The translations under genes were made by a program, and so were the position numbers. The notes beneath the pieces were generated by a model. It made no database searches and was not told the origin of the DNA. It was given only the letters and a program-made list of their open reading frames with translations. A DNA stretch of 38,041 bases from Bacteroidales bacterium (GTDB lineage Bacteria > Bacteroidota > Bacteroidia > Bacteroidales > UBA932), in NCBI GenBank assembly GCA_024689985.1, contig JAILCZ010000005.1, forward strand, positions 1-38,041. The letters run 5' to 3'. Shown here piece after piece: positions 16,182-23,375 of the stretch (the first letter of the stretch is position 1; every line of letters begins with the position of its first letter).

Positions 16182-17020
16182 TTCTTAGTTTTTTTCTCAG
16201 GTTTCTTATACTCGGTTATGTCGATATGGACTTCACCGTCTTCGCTAACCAGGTCCGTGAGAATAGGCGTATGGGAGCGGATTTCCAGACAGAGGATGGA
16301 CTCGATGATGGCGATTCGGCAAGCCTCATACTGGCCTACGGCACCCTGCTCGAAGCTCTTCTGCATATAGAGGTCCTTCTCGGTGATGGCACCGTTGAGA
16401 TAGTTGACCTCAGCGGCCTTGTACTGTACCTGGGCCTGTACCATAGCCTGGGCTGCAACCTGAAGGACGGAGATCTGGTTGATGATCTTCATATAATAGG
16501 ATATGATGTCCCTCTTCACAATCTCAAGCTCAGCCTGACGCTGCCTCTCGGCATATTCGATTCTGGCCTTCTGCTGCTTGACCTTGTTTCCATAATCCAC
16601 GAATGCGGTCAGAGGAATCGAAAGAGACACACCCACGTTCCAATAGTCCTGAATCTGGGTTGCAGATGTCTGATTCCATACGGAATAGGTGGACTCCATA
16701 AGCGAAACGGCCGAAAGGTCGGAATTGCCGTGCGTATAGGTAGCGATTCCCCTTATATAATCAAACCACTGTCTCCTTACCGTCTTGAGCTGGCTTTCGT
16801 TGATTTCCACCGAGGTTTCATACAATGAGACCGCAGGAGCCTGCTCAGCATTCTTGAAAAGCACTTCGAGAGGCGGAATCTGAAGAGCCTCGAAGTCCGT
16901 GGCTGTCAGTTTCCTGAGATTCTCGAAAGTTGCATAAAGTTTTTCCGAAGTCTGGGCTCCGGCTGATACGGCCATCATACACAAAATGGCCGACACAAAT
17001 ATATTCTTGATCCTAAACAT
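16178..17020 (-). CDS. Half-length TolC-family outer-membrane protein
   Basis: About 280 aa from the ATG at 17020 (MFRIKNIFVS); the track's longer start is TTG. A signal peptide is evident (FVSAILCMMAVSAGA, cleaved before QTSEK). The mature part contains a single outer-membrane-efflux repeat: an amphipathic helix around VSLYETSVEINESQLKTVRR, beta-strand-like WNVGVSLSIPLTAF, and a long helix KQQKARIEYAERQRQAELE. TolC proteins normally have two such repeats in 400-480 aa, so about half is missing without any sign of a broken frame. Between the initiating transferase and the Wzz-like gene, it occupies the position of a Wza-type exporter, and no Wza homologue is visible in the window. A role in export across the outer membrane is inferred. 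Confidence 0.8.
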   Translation of the reverse strand: MFRIKNIFVSAILCMMAVSAGAQTSEKLYATFENLRKLTATDFEALQIPPLEVLFKNAEQAPAVSLYETSVEINESQLKTVRRQWFDYIRGIATYTHGNSDLSAVSLMESTYSVWNQTSATQIQDYWNVGVSLSIPLTAFVDYGNKVKQQKARIEYAERQRQAELEIVKRDIISYYMKIINQISVLQVAAQAMVQAQVQYKAAEVNYLNGAITEKDLYMQKSFEQGAVGQYEACRIAIIESILCLEIRSHTPILTDLVSEDGEVHIDITEYKKPEKKTKK

Positions 17021-17624
17021 TTCCTTTTTGTACAAAATTAGTGAATGTCCTCATAAGAATCACGAAATCCATCCACAGATTGTGGTTTTCCGCATACCTT
17101 ACATCTAGCATCTTCCTTTCTTCAGGAGACATGCTGCCGTTGTCCCCCCTTTTCTCTACCTGCCAGAGTCCGGTAAGACCGGCAGGGCAGTCGAACCGTG
17201 CGGAATACTTGTCATCTGTCAATGTCCTGGCCTCATAGAGAGGCAGCGGGCGGTTACCGACCAGGGACATATCCCCTTTGAGCACATTGAACAGCTGCGG
17301 AAGTTCGTCAATACTGTATTTTCTTATGAAGTGACCGAAAGGCGTGACTCTCGGGTCATTTTCAATCTTCACGAAATTACTAAGACCTTTGTCAGCGTGA
17401 TATTGGTTCTGGTTCAGGAGGGTGCCAAGCATACTGTCAGCATCCTTGCGCATCGAACGGAACTTGTAGAAATCAAAGATTTTGTAATTGCGTCCCGCCC
17501 TCCTGGACTTGTATATGACAGGACCCGGACTTTCAATTCGGATTATGACCGCAACGACAATAAGCAGCGGCGACAGAATGAGTATCGCCACTGACGAGAT
17601 AAGGATATCCAAGAAACGTTTCAT
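17013..17624 (-). CDS. Initiating sugar-phosphate transferase (bacterial sugar transferase, PglC/WcaJ-like)
   Basis: 203 aa. A short monotopic-type enzyme: the N-terminal hydrophobic segment ILISSVAILILSPLLIVVAVII is followed by IESPGPVIYKSRRAGRN, the YKFRSM motif, and SIDELPQLFNVLKGDMSLVGNRPLP, the signature of phosphoglycosyl transferases. The DE catalytic dyad lies in the DELPQ stretch. It moves a sugar-1-phosphate from a UDP-sugar to undecaprenyl phosphate and so starts the repeat unit. The ATG overlaps the stop of the receiver-like gene (ATGA). It lacks the multi-helix N-terminal half of WcaJ/WbaP, placing it with the minimal PglC-like group. The donor sugar is unknown. Confidence 0.93.
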   Translation of the reverse strand: MKRFLDILISSVAILILSPLLIVVAVIIRIESPGPVIYKSRRAGRNYKIFDFYKFRSMRKDADSMLGTLLNQNQYHADKGLSNFVKIENDPRVTPFGHFIRKYSIDELPQLFNVLKGDMSLVGNRPLPLYEARTLTDDKYSARFDCPAGLTGLWQVEKRGDNGSMSPEERKMLDVRYAENHNLWMDFVILMRTFTNFVQKGNV

Positions 17625-17881
17625 TGCACCTTCTGATTTACTTCAAAAACAATATCCTCAGGATCGAACGGCTTCGCATAAACAATTACGGGAATCTGTT
17701 CCGGAGCTTGCAGAGGCGTCTCGGAAATTATCACGGAAGGCTTTAAGCCTGAATTAATTGCCGCAACCGCGGACTCGACATCATCATAACACAAGCAATT
17801 AAAATCTCGTCTAAACTGACACGCGATGATCTTGCAAATATGGTTGTTATCATCAACAATAAACAGAGTCTTCTTCATCAT
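17621..17881 (-). CDS. Shrunken response-regulator-receiver-like protein
   Basis: 86 aa, and the first gene of the main polysaccharide operon. The start is MMKKTLFIVDDNNH, a standard receiver first strand with the acidic pair D10-D11. From D10 to the position of the phospho-acceptor is exactly 44 residues, as in the full receiver at 21.1 kb, but the residue is Glu (E54 in SVIISETPL). The conserved lysine is present (AKPFD, K70) but only 16 residues after E54, against 52 in the full receiver. About 36 residues (alpha-3 to beta-5) are therefore deleted. The frame is intact and coupled by ATGA to the sugar transferase, so it is probably a real protein. It may be a constitutively phospho-mimetic or structural regulator; the function is unknown. 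Confidence 0.72.
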   Translation of the reverse strand: MMKKTLFIVDDNNHICKIIACQFRRDFNCLCYDDVESAVAAINSGLKPSVIISETPLQAPEQIPVIVYAKPFDPEDIVFEVNQKVQ

Positions 17882-17957
17882 AAAAAAAGGTCAGTGTTTT
17901 TATTTATCTTGAAAATTAAGTAAAATTGCTGAAAATACCTCATACAACAAGCAAAAA
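17882..17957. promoter_or_regulatory. Divergent intergenic region between two polysaccharide operons
   Basis: This 76-bp AT-rich gap must hold the promoters of both the minus-strand export operon and the plus-strand glycosyltransferase operon. On the plus strand, TTTT (17898-17901), 19 bp, TAAAATTG (17921-17928) is an imperfect match to TTTG-N19-TAnnTTTG. On the minus strand only TAATTTTC (17918-17911) is close, with no -33 element. I see no inverted repeats suggestive of an invertible promoter. Confidence 0.4.
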
Positions 17958-18878
17958 ATGTCAAACAGCAAGTCTCCGAAAGTTTCTGTGGTCATCCCCG
18001 TTTACAACACCGGGGAGTATATCGGCTCCGTGTTGGATGACATCTGCGGACAGACTATCAAAGACATAGAAATCCTCGTAGTCAACGACGGATCGACCGA
18101 CGATTCCCAGGAAATCATAGACAGATACAAGGCGGAGCATCCGGAAATTATTTCCCTTCACGAAGAGAACAAGGGCCAGGGTGCTGCAAGGAACCTTGCA
18201 CTGAGACACGCCACCGGAGAGTTCATCTATTTTATGGACAGCGACGACAGGATTGACAAGGACGCCCTTGAAAGACTCTATGACAAGGCCGTGGAAAACA
18301 ATCTCGACCTCGTACTGTTCGATGCGGACACGATCAACGACAGTGATGGGCCGAAGTTCATCTACGACCGTTCCGGGATAGTTGACACGAAAAGGAAGTG
18401 GACAGGACCTGAGCTTATGGAATACGAGCTCAGACACGACTGCTTCTATGTTTCTCCTTGCCTGATGCTCGTGAAGAAGAACATCATCGACGCTTTCACC
18501 GATTTCCCTGAAGGAACCATTCACGAAGACAACGTGCTCGCCGTCCACGTAATGCTCACGTCCAAGAACGTGATGTATATGAAGGAGAAATTCTTCCACC
18601 GCAGGGTAAGGAAGAATTCCACGATGACGACGACCTATGGTATGAGGAACATCAACGGATACCTGGCAGCCTGCAAAATCATCCTTTCCTGGAAGAACGG
18701 GGTCAACGACAATCTTATCGACCTCTATATGAAATGCACCCTGGATTCAGTCATCTGGCTTGCTTCAGGGATGCCGTGGAAAGACAAACTCCGCACCTAC
18801 AAGAAATTCCGCAATGCCGGAATAAACGAATATGTTTCAAGATTCCATTGGATAAGACTGGTCCTCAAGACTAAATGA
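17958..18878 (+). CDS. GT2 glycosyltransferase
   Basis: 306 aa. A classic GT-A start, KVSVVIPVYNTGEYIGSVLDDI, is followed by EILVVNDGSTDDSQEII, ENKGQGAARNLAL and FIYFMDSDDRIDKDAL (DxD-type metal site). This is the WcaA/CapE-like branch common in capsule and LPS loci. The enzyme is cytosolic and inverting by family. It is the first of three consecutive plus-strand glycosyltransferase genes; its stop overlaps the next start (ATGA at 18875-18878). It adds one sugar to the growing repeat unit; the donor is unknown. Confidence 0.93.
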   Translation: MSNSKSPKVSVVIPVYNTGEYIGSVLDDICGQTIKDIEILVVNDGSTDDSQEIIDRYKAEHPEIISLHEENKGQGAARNLALRHATGEFIYFMDSDDRIDKDALERLYDKAVENNLDLVLFDADTINDSDGPKFIYDRSGIVDTKRKWTGPELMEYELRHDCFYVSPCLMLVKKNIIDAFTDFPEGTIHEDNVLAVHVMLTSKNVMYMKEKFFHRRVRKNSTMTTTYGMRNINGYLAACKIILSWKNGVNDNLIDLYMKCTLDSVIWLASGMPWKDKLRTYKKFRNAGINEYVSRFHWIRLVLKTK

Positions 18879-20023
18879 CCCGCAAGAAACTGACATTGAT
18901 GTGGCGAAGGCTGAACAGCTTTGAGTTCGGCAAAGATGTCGTGCTTGTACCGAAACTGCTCGGCAAAGCCCTGGATTGCAATGTCGATATAGTATGTGGC
19001 TATGAAGACAGCCTCGAGGAACAGGTCCGCGGACACGAAACAGAATCCCTTAAATTCGTAAGACGCAATCTGACGACTTCAGTCAGGCAGAGAATTCCGG
19101 AAAATCTGAGATACATCAGAAAGCACGCAAAGGAGATTGACATCCTGATGTGCTTTCATCTGAGGCCAGAGTCCATTTTAAACATTCTGGCATACAAAAG
19201 ACGGAATCCGGACGGAAAGGTCTATCTAAAAATGGACACGATTTCCGGTCGTGAATTTGATTTTTCGAGATGCACAAGAATAGGCAAGAGTATCCGTTCG
19301 TTCATTTATGGTGTCATTTTGGATAAAATTGACGTCATTTCCGCCGAAACATCCAAAGCGATGGATAACATCCTTGCAACGGCGCCCGAAAATTACTATC
19401 TTGAGAAAAAATTAGTCCTTGTCCCAAACCCTTTCGACGAGGATGAATTGAAAAGATTGAATATAACCGTCAAGTCCCACTCCGAAAAGGAAGACCTGAT
19501 CATCACGGTCGGAAGACTCGGAACATATCAGAAAAACACCGAAATGTTTCTCGACGCTCTTGAGAAAGTCGGACTCGGGGACTGGAAATGCTGCCTCATC
19601 GGGCCTGCGCCGCAGAGCATAGTTGAGAGAGCTTCCCAAATCCCAGGAGTGACCCTTGTAGGTGAGATCAATGACAAAAAGACGCTTTGGGAATGGTACA
19701 ACAAAGCGAAAGTTTTTGTGCTGACTTCCAGATTTGAAAGTTACGGACTCGTACTTTCGGAGGCGGCACGATTTGGGGATTATATAATTACAACGGACGT
19801 AGGCGCCGCGAGGGATATCTTATCCTGCACGAAAGGTGAGATCGTAGAGAGTGAAGACGCACCTGCCCTTTCAACGGCATTGAAACTGATTGTCTCAAGG
19901 GAAAAAGACATCAGCGACACGTCCACCTACTTAAATGAGAATACTGTTTTTACTATTTCACGGCTTCTACGCAAGCAACGGTATAAGCAAGAAAGTAATC
20001 AGCCAGATAGAGGCACTCCGTGA
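18875..20023 (+). CDS. GT4-like glycosyltransferase
   Basis: 382 aa. The second Rossmann domain is recognisable: LIITVGRLGTYQKNTEMFLDAL near 208, FVLTSRFESYGLVLSEAARFGDYIITTDVGAARDI (E-x7-E-type donor site), and an E-rich GEIVESEDA stretch. The N-terminal half is divergent, with short basic strands. The gene overlaps the next one by 89 bp in another frame, so its last 29 residues (ENTVFTISRLLRKQ...) lie inside the next gene's coding sequence. Both reading frames look complete, so I treat this as a true overlap. It follows a GT2 with 4-bp overlap. Acceptor and donor are unknown. Confidence 0.88.
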   Translation: MTRKKLTLMWRRLNSFEFGKDVVLVPKLLGKALDCNVDIVCGYEDSLEEQVRGHETESLKFVRRNLTTSVRQRIPENLRYIRKHAKEIDILMCFHLRPESILNILAYKRRNPDGKVYLKMDTISGREFDFSRCTRIGKSIRSFIYGVILDKIDVISAETSKAMDNILATAPENYYLEKKLVLVPNPFDEDELKRLNITVKSHSEKEDLIITVGRLGTYQKNTEMFLDALEKVGLGDWKCCLIGPAPQSIVERASQIPGVTLVGEINDKKTLWEWYNKAKVFVLTSRFESYGLVLSEAARFGDYIITTDVGAARDILSCTKGEIVESEDAPALSTALKLIVSREKDISDTSTYLNENTVFTISRLLRKQRYKQESNQPDRGTP

Positions 20024-21050
20024 GGGAGGTGCCGAAGTCAATGTATGTCATTACGATGTCACATCAGATGACCATCGTCAATGGAAAGTGGACGCGAACG
20101 TCATTGCAGATTTCGGATGCAGTTTCACGGCCAAGTTGAAAAAGAGGCTCTTTTTCAAACCTATCATCAGATACATCCAGGAAAACAGACCGGATTACCT
20201 ATATCTCCGGGCATTCCACAACGCAAATCCGATAACAATACATTTCCTGAAGGAAGTCAGGAAGGCTGGGACGAAGATAGTGATTGAGATCCCGACCTAC
20301 CCATACGATGGGGAATACAGGGGATTCTGGCAGAATCTCCTGCTCCTGAACGACAAGATATTCAGGAAGAGTCTTGCGAAAAACGCTGAATACATCGTAA
20401 CCTTCTCCCAGGATGACACGATTCTTGGCCGTCCGACCATAAAACTCTCCAACGGAATAGACCTGAACAAAATTCCACTCAGGAAGCTTCCTGAACGTCA
20501 TCCTGATGAACTGCATCTTTTGGGTGTAGCCGAAATTCATTTCTGGCACGGATTCGACAGGCTCATCAATGGTCTGAAGCAGTACTACAAGAATGGGGAG
20601 CAGGAGACAAAAGTATTCTTCCACATCGTCGGAACACCATTCAATGAAACGGAAAAGAATACGCTGAAAAAGGCAGAAAAAGGCATTTCACAATATGTGA
20701 TCCACCACGGAGCCCTTTTCGGAGACGAACTGAATGCCGCCTTCGACAAATGCGACATCTGCATAGGCAGCCTCGGAAGGCACCGCAGCGGGGTTTACTC
20801 TATGAATTCCCTGAAGAACAGAGAATATGCCGCCAGGGGCTTTGCCTTCATCTACTCAGAGAATGACCCTGATTTCGACAACGAACCATTTGTGCTCAAG
20901 GTTCCTGCGGACGAGAGTCCTGTTGACATCCAGGCAATCGTTGATTTCAGCAAGCAGAAATTCGACCCTGCGGCTATACGCAAAAAAACTGAGCACCTGA
21001 GTTGGAATACCCAGATGCTCAAAGTATTAAACGTAATCTCAAAGGATTAA
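19935..21050 (+). CDS. GT4/GT-B-like glycosyltransferase
   Basis: 371 aa. The N-terminus MRILFLLFHGFYASNGISKKVISQIEAL is a glycosyltransferase GT-B opening with the usual glycine-rich loop. Later KIVIEIPTYPYD, IVTFSQDD, IKLSNGIDLNKIPLR (SNGID is frequent in GT4) and LHLLGVAEIHFWHGFDRLI mark the inter-domain region. The C-terminal half is less conserved: NSLKNREYAARGFAFIYSENDP stands where E-x7-E is expected. It is the last gene of the three-gene plus-strand unit; its TAA lies 1 bp from the convergent stop of the response regulator, with no hairpin terminator between. The sugar is unknown. Confidence 0.85.
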   Translation: MRILFLLFHGFYASNGISKKVISQIEALREGGAEVNVCHYDVTSDDHRQWKVDANVIADFGCSFTAKLKKRLFFKPIIRYIQENRPDYLYLRAFHNANPITIHFLKEVRKAGTKIVIEIPTYPYDGEYRGFWQNLLLLNDKIFRKSLAKNAEYIVTFSQDDTILGRPTIKLSNGIDLNKIPLRKLPERHPDELHLLGVAEIHFWHGFDRLINGLKQYYKNGEQETKVFFHIVGTPFNETEKNTLKKAEKGISQYVIHHGALFGDELNAAFDKCDICIGSLGRHRSGVYSMNSLKNREYAARGFAFIYSENDPDFDNEPFVLKVPADESPVDIQAIVDFSKQKFDPAAIRKKTEHLSWNTQMLKVLNVISKD

Positions 21051-21051
21051 T

Positions 21052-21474
21052 CTACTTCTGCTGTCCCTCGATATAAGCCTTCAACTGCGCGGTGACGCAG
21101 TTCGTGAACTTGGCAAGGTTGATTGGCTTCGAGATGAAGTCATTGGCGCCAAGTGAGAGGGCCTTCATAACATTCTCATTGTCATTGGCGGCGCTGACCA
21201 TTACGATGCGGATATCCGCATACGCAGGATTAGCACGCAGCATCTGAAGGAGCATAAGTCCATCGATTCCAGGCATCATAATGTCGAGAAGAATAAGAGC
21301 CGGCTTGTTCTCGGCGATTATGTCGAGAGCCTGCTGTCCGCCTGAAGCGCTGGCCACCTGACAAGTGAACTGTGAAAGGAACTTCTGGAGAAGAATCGTG
21401 TTGAGAGAAATGTCATCAACAATCAGCACAGTGTACTGGGAGATGTCGTGACCGTCAATTTCTGAAATAGCCAT
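21052..21474 (-). CDS. Stand-alone receiver-domain response regulator
   Basis: 140 aa, all receiver domain. VLIVDDISLN carries the acidic pair D20-D21, ILLDIMMPGIDG holds the phospho-acceptor D64, IVMVSAAND gives the switch Ser (S94), and DFISKPINL gives the invariant Lys (K116). No output domain follows, so it acts through protein contacts or in a phosphorelay. It lies 15 bp downstream of the UDP-xylose synthase gene and is probably co-transcribed with it, which is unusual for a signalling protein. No histidine kinase is in the window. The partner and target are unknown. Confidence 0.9.
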   Translation of the reverse strand: MAISEIDGHDISQYTVLIVDDISLNTILLQKFLSQFTCQVASASGGQQALDIIAENKPALILLDIMMPGIDGLMLLQMLRANPAYADIRIVMVSAANDNENVMKALSLGANDFISKPINLAKFTNCVTAQLKAYIEGQQK

Positions 21475-21489
21475 GGCAGTGTAATATTT

Positions 21490-22440
21490 TTATTTTAAAA
21501 TATTCGATTTAAAGTATTCTATCGTCTTTGCGAGACCGTCGGCAAGTTTCACTTGAGGAAACCATCCATTCAAGACTTTGTTAGCCAGTGTAATATCAGG
21601 TTTTCGCCGTGTAGGATCATCGTTCGGGAGAGGCAAATATACAATTTTAGATTTAGAACCCGTCATTTCTATGACCTTTTCTGCGATTTCTTTTATGGTA
21701 TATTCCTCAGGATTTCCAAGGTTGACCGGTCCCGTAAAATCGTCAGAAGTATTGTACATAATCTTGATCATAGCATCAATCAGGTCGTCCACATACTGAA
21801 ACGAACGAGTCTGGCTTCCGTCTCCATAAATGGTAATGTCCTTGTTCGTAAGGGCCTGCATTATAAAGTTGCTGACAACTCTTCCGTCATTTTCCAGCAT
21901 ATTCGGGCCATAGGTGTTGAAGATGCGGATGATCTTTATCTTGGTTCCGAACTGACGGTGGTAATTCATAAAGAGAGACTCCGCGCAGCGCTTGCCTTCA
22001 TCGTAGCAGGATCTTTCTCCAAGGGGATTGACATTGCCCCAGTAATTCTCGACCTGAGGATGGACGAGAGGGTCGCCATATACCTCGGACGTGGAAGCCT
22101 GAAGTATGCGGGCTCCGCTCTGGACGGCGATGTCAAGCATATTGATGGCTCCGAGAACGGACGTGCGGATGGTCTTTACGGAATCATACTGATAATGCAC
22201 TGGAGATGCCGGGCAGGCAAGATTGAAGATCATGCTCAGATTCGGAATCTGCAGATGCGAGGCGTGCTCGATATCCAGATTGATGAAATGGAATCTAGGA
22301 TGATCCTGAAGGTTTCTGATATTATCTATGGAGCTGGAGAAGAGATTGTCCAGACAAAAGACAGTCTCCCCCATATTCAATAAGCGAACACAAAGATTGG
22401 AACCAATAAAACCGGCTCCTCCTGAAACTAAAACGGCCAC
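21490..22440 (-). CDS. UDP-glucuronate decarboxylase (UDP-xylose synthase)
   Basis: 316 aa from a GTG start (GTG GCC GTT), giving [16 protein letters not shown] with the NAD site GGAGFIGS. The diagnostic UXS motifs are present: [14 protein letters not shown] near 73, STSEVYGDP near 116 and SCYDEGKR near 144 (catalytic Y-x3-K), with [10 protein letters not shown] after. The enzyme decarboxylates UDP-GlcA to UDP-xylose using bound NAD+. UDP-GlcA comes from Ugd at 6.7-8.0 kb, so the locus makes two pools from it, UDP-GalA and UDP-Xyl. A response regulator is encoded 15 bp downstream. A decarboxylase making UDP-4-keto-pentose is an alternative in the same clan, but the motifs favour UXS. Confidence 0.92.
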   Translation of the reverse strand: MAVLVSGGAGFIGSNLCVRLLNMGETVFCLDNLFSSSIDNIRNLQDHPRFHFINLDIEHASHLQIPNLSMIFNLACPASPVHYQYDSVKTIRTSVLGAINMLDIAVQSGARILQASTSEVYGDPLVHPQVENYWGNVNPLGERSCYDEGKRCAESLFMNYHRQFGTKIKIIRIFNTYGPNMLENDGRVVSNFIMQALTNKDITIYGDGSQTRSFQYVDDLIDAMIKIMYNTSDDFTGPVNLGNPEEYTIKEIAEKVIEMTGSKSKIVYLPLPNDDPTRRKPDITLANKVLNGWFPQVKLADGLAKTIEYFKSNILK

Positions 22441-22489
22441 AATTCGGTAATTTTATCGTTAGTGTATCAAATTATTTACCAAATGTAAC

Positions 22490-22497
22490 TATTTTTG
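22490..22497 (+). promoter_or_regulatory. -7 box (TATTTTTG) upstream of the EEP gene
   Basis: This matches TAnnTTTG in the 74-bp divergent gap between the UXS and EEP genes. No -33 TTTG is found at the canonical distance, so it is only a partial match. Confidence 0.4.
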
Positions 22498-22514
22498 CCG
22501 AAAATTTCCAAAAT

Positions 22515-23375
22515 ATGACACTACGCCATCTGAGTTTTACCAGCATTCTGATACAATTAATACTCATAGGAATCTTCGGAGGTATGATATACTATGCGAC
22601 ATACTACTGGAGACCCGGTGAAGAAACACACATAGAAAAAACCGAGGGAGCCTTCAATATCGCTACCCTCAATGCAGGAGGATTCAGACACCTGGTGGAG
22701 CCCAACGAAACGGCAAACCTCATACAATATGTCGCCGAGCAGAATGATATCGACATCCTCTGTCTCCAGGAAGTAGTAATCGGACAGGAACTGACCCTGG
22801 CGAAATTCAAAAAAATATTCAATAAGCAGTTCCCTTACATAGCAGTGGAAGACGACGAGGCCATCCTCAGCAAGTATCCAATTCTGGACAGGAAGCAGAA
22901 AGCCTTTATGAACAGCGACAATTCATATTCCTGGAACGATGTGATGATCGGTCAGGATACAGTCCGCCTGATCAACCTGCATTTCCAGACCACAGGCGTA
23001 CACAGTGTCCAGAGGCTCAGGCAGAATGACCCTGCAGCATTGGCCAAGGTGTCATTCCGCAACGGTGATGTCAGGAAATACCAGGCCCACCTCGTACAGA
23101 TGGACATCTACAACAGCCCATACAAGCCGATAATCGTAGGTGACTTCAATGCCATTCCTCTTTCAAAGGCCTACAGAATGATAAAGGCCGAGAACATCAG
23201 GGACAGTTTTATGGAAATGGGACGAGGCCTCGGAGGGACGTTCAGATACGCCTTCAATTTCATCCGCATCGACTACATAATGCACGAGGAAAGCATTTCC
23301 TGCCTGGGTTATAAGACTGTCAGTGACTTTGTAAGTGACCATAAGATGATAATGGCCACCCTGAAAATAGACTAG
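22515..23375 (+). CDS. Membrane-anchored EEP-family phosphodiesterase/nuclease
   Basis: 286 aa. One N-terminal helix (FTSILIQLILIGIFGGMIYYATYY) anchors an endonuclease/exonuclease/phosphatase domain. Catalytic landmarks are visible: IATLNAGGF (the Asn), ILCLQEV (metal-binding Glu), LINLHFQT (where His is conserved), IIVGDFNAIP (D-x-N), and VSDHKMIMATL (the SDH His). Such proteins hydrolyse phosphodiester bonds of nucleic acids, lipids or other phosphates. With no signal cleavage site, the domain is probably periplasmic and tethered. Its TAG overlaps the convergent GT2 stop by sharing CTAG. A TATTTTTG box (22490-22497) precedes the ATG at 22515. It is not an obvious polysaccharide gene; the substrate is unknown. 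Confidence 0.85.
   Translation: MTLRHLSFTSILIQLILIGIFGGMIYYATYYWRPGEETHIEKTEGAFNIATLNAGGFRHLVEPNETANLIQYVAEQNDIDILCLQEVVIGQELTLAKFKKIFNKQFPYIAVEDDEAILSKYPILDRKQKAFMNSDNSYSWNDVMIGQDTVRLINLHFQTTGVHSVQRLRQNDPAALAKVSFRNGDVRKYQAHLVQMDIYNSPYKPIIVGDFNAIPLSKAYRMIKAENIRDSFMEMGRGLGGTFRYAFNFIRIDYIMHEESISCLGYKTVSDFVSDHKMIMATLKID

Noticed and set aside
18875-21050. Frameshift splitting one large glycosyltransferase into two
   Set aside because: Each of the two proteins has its own complete GT-B N-terminus and length, so this is two genes with an overlap.
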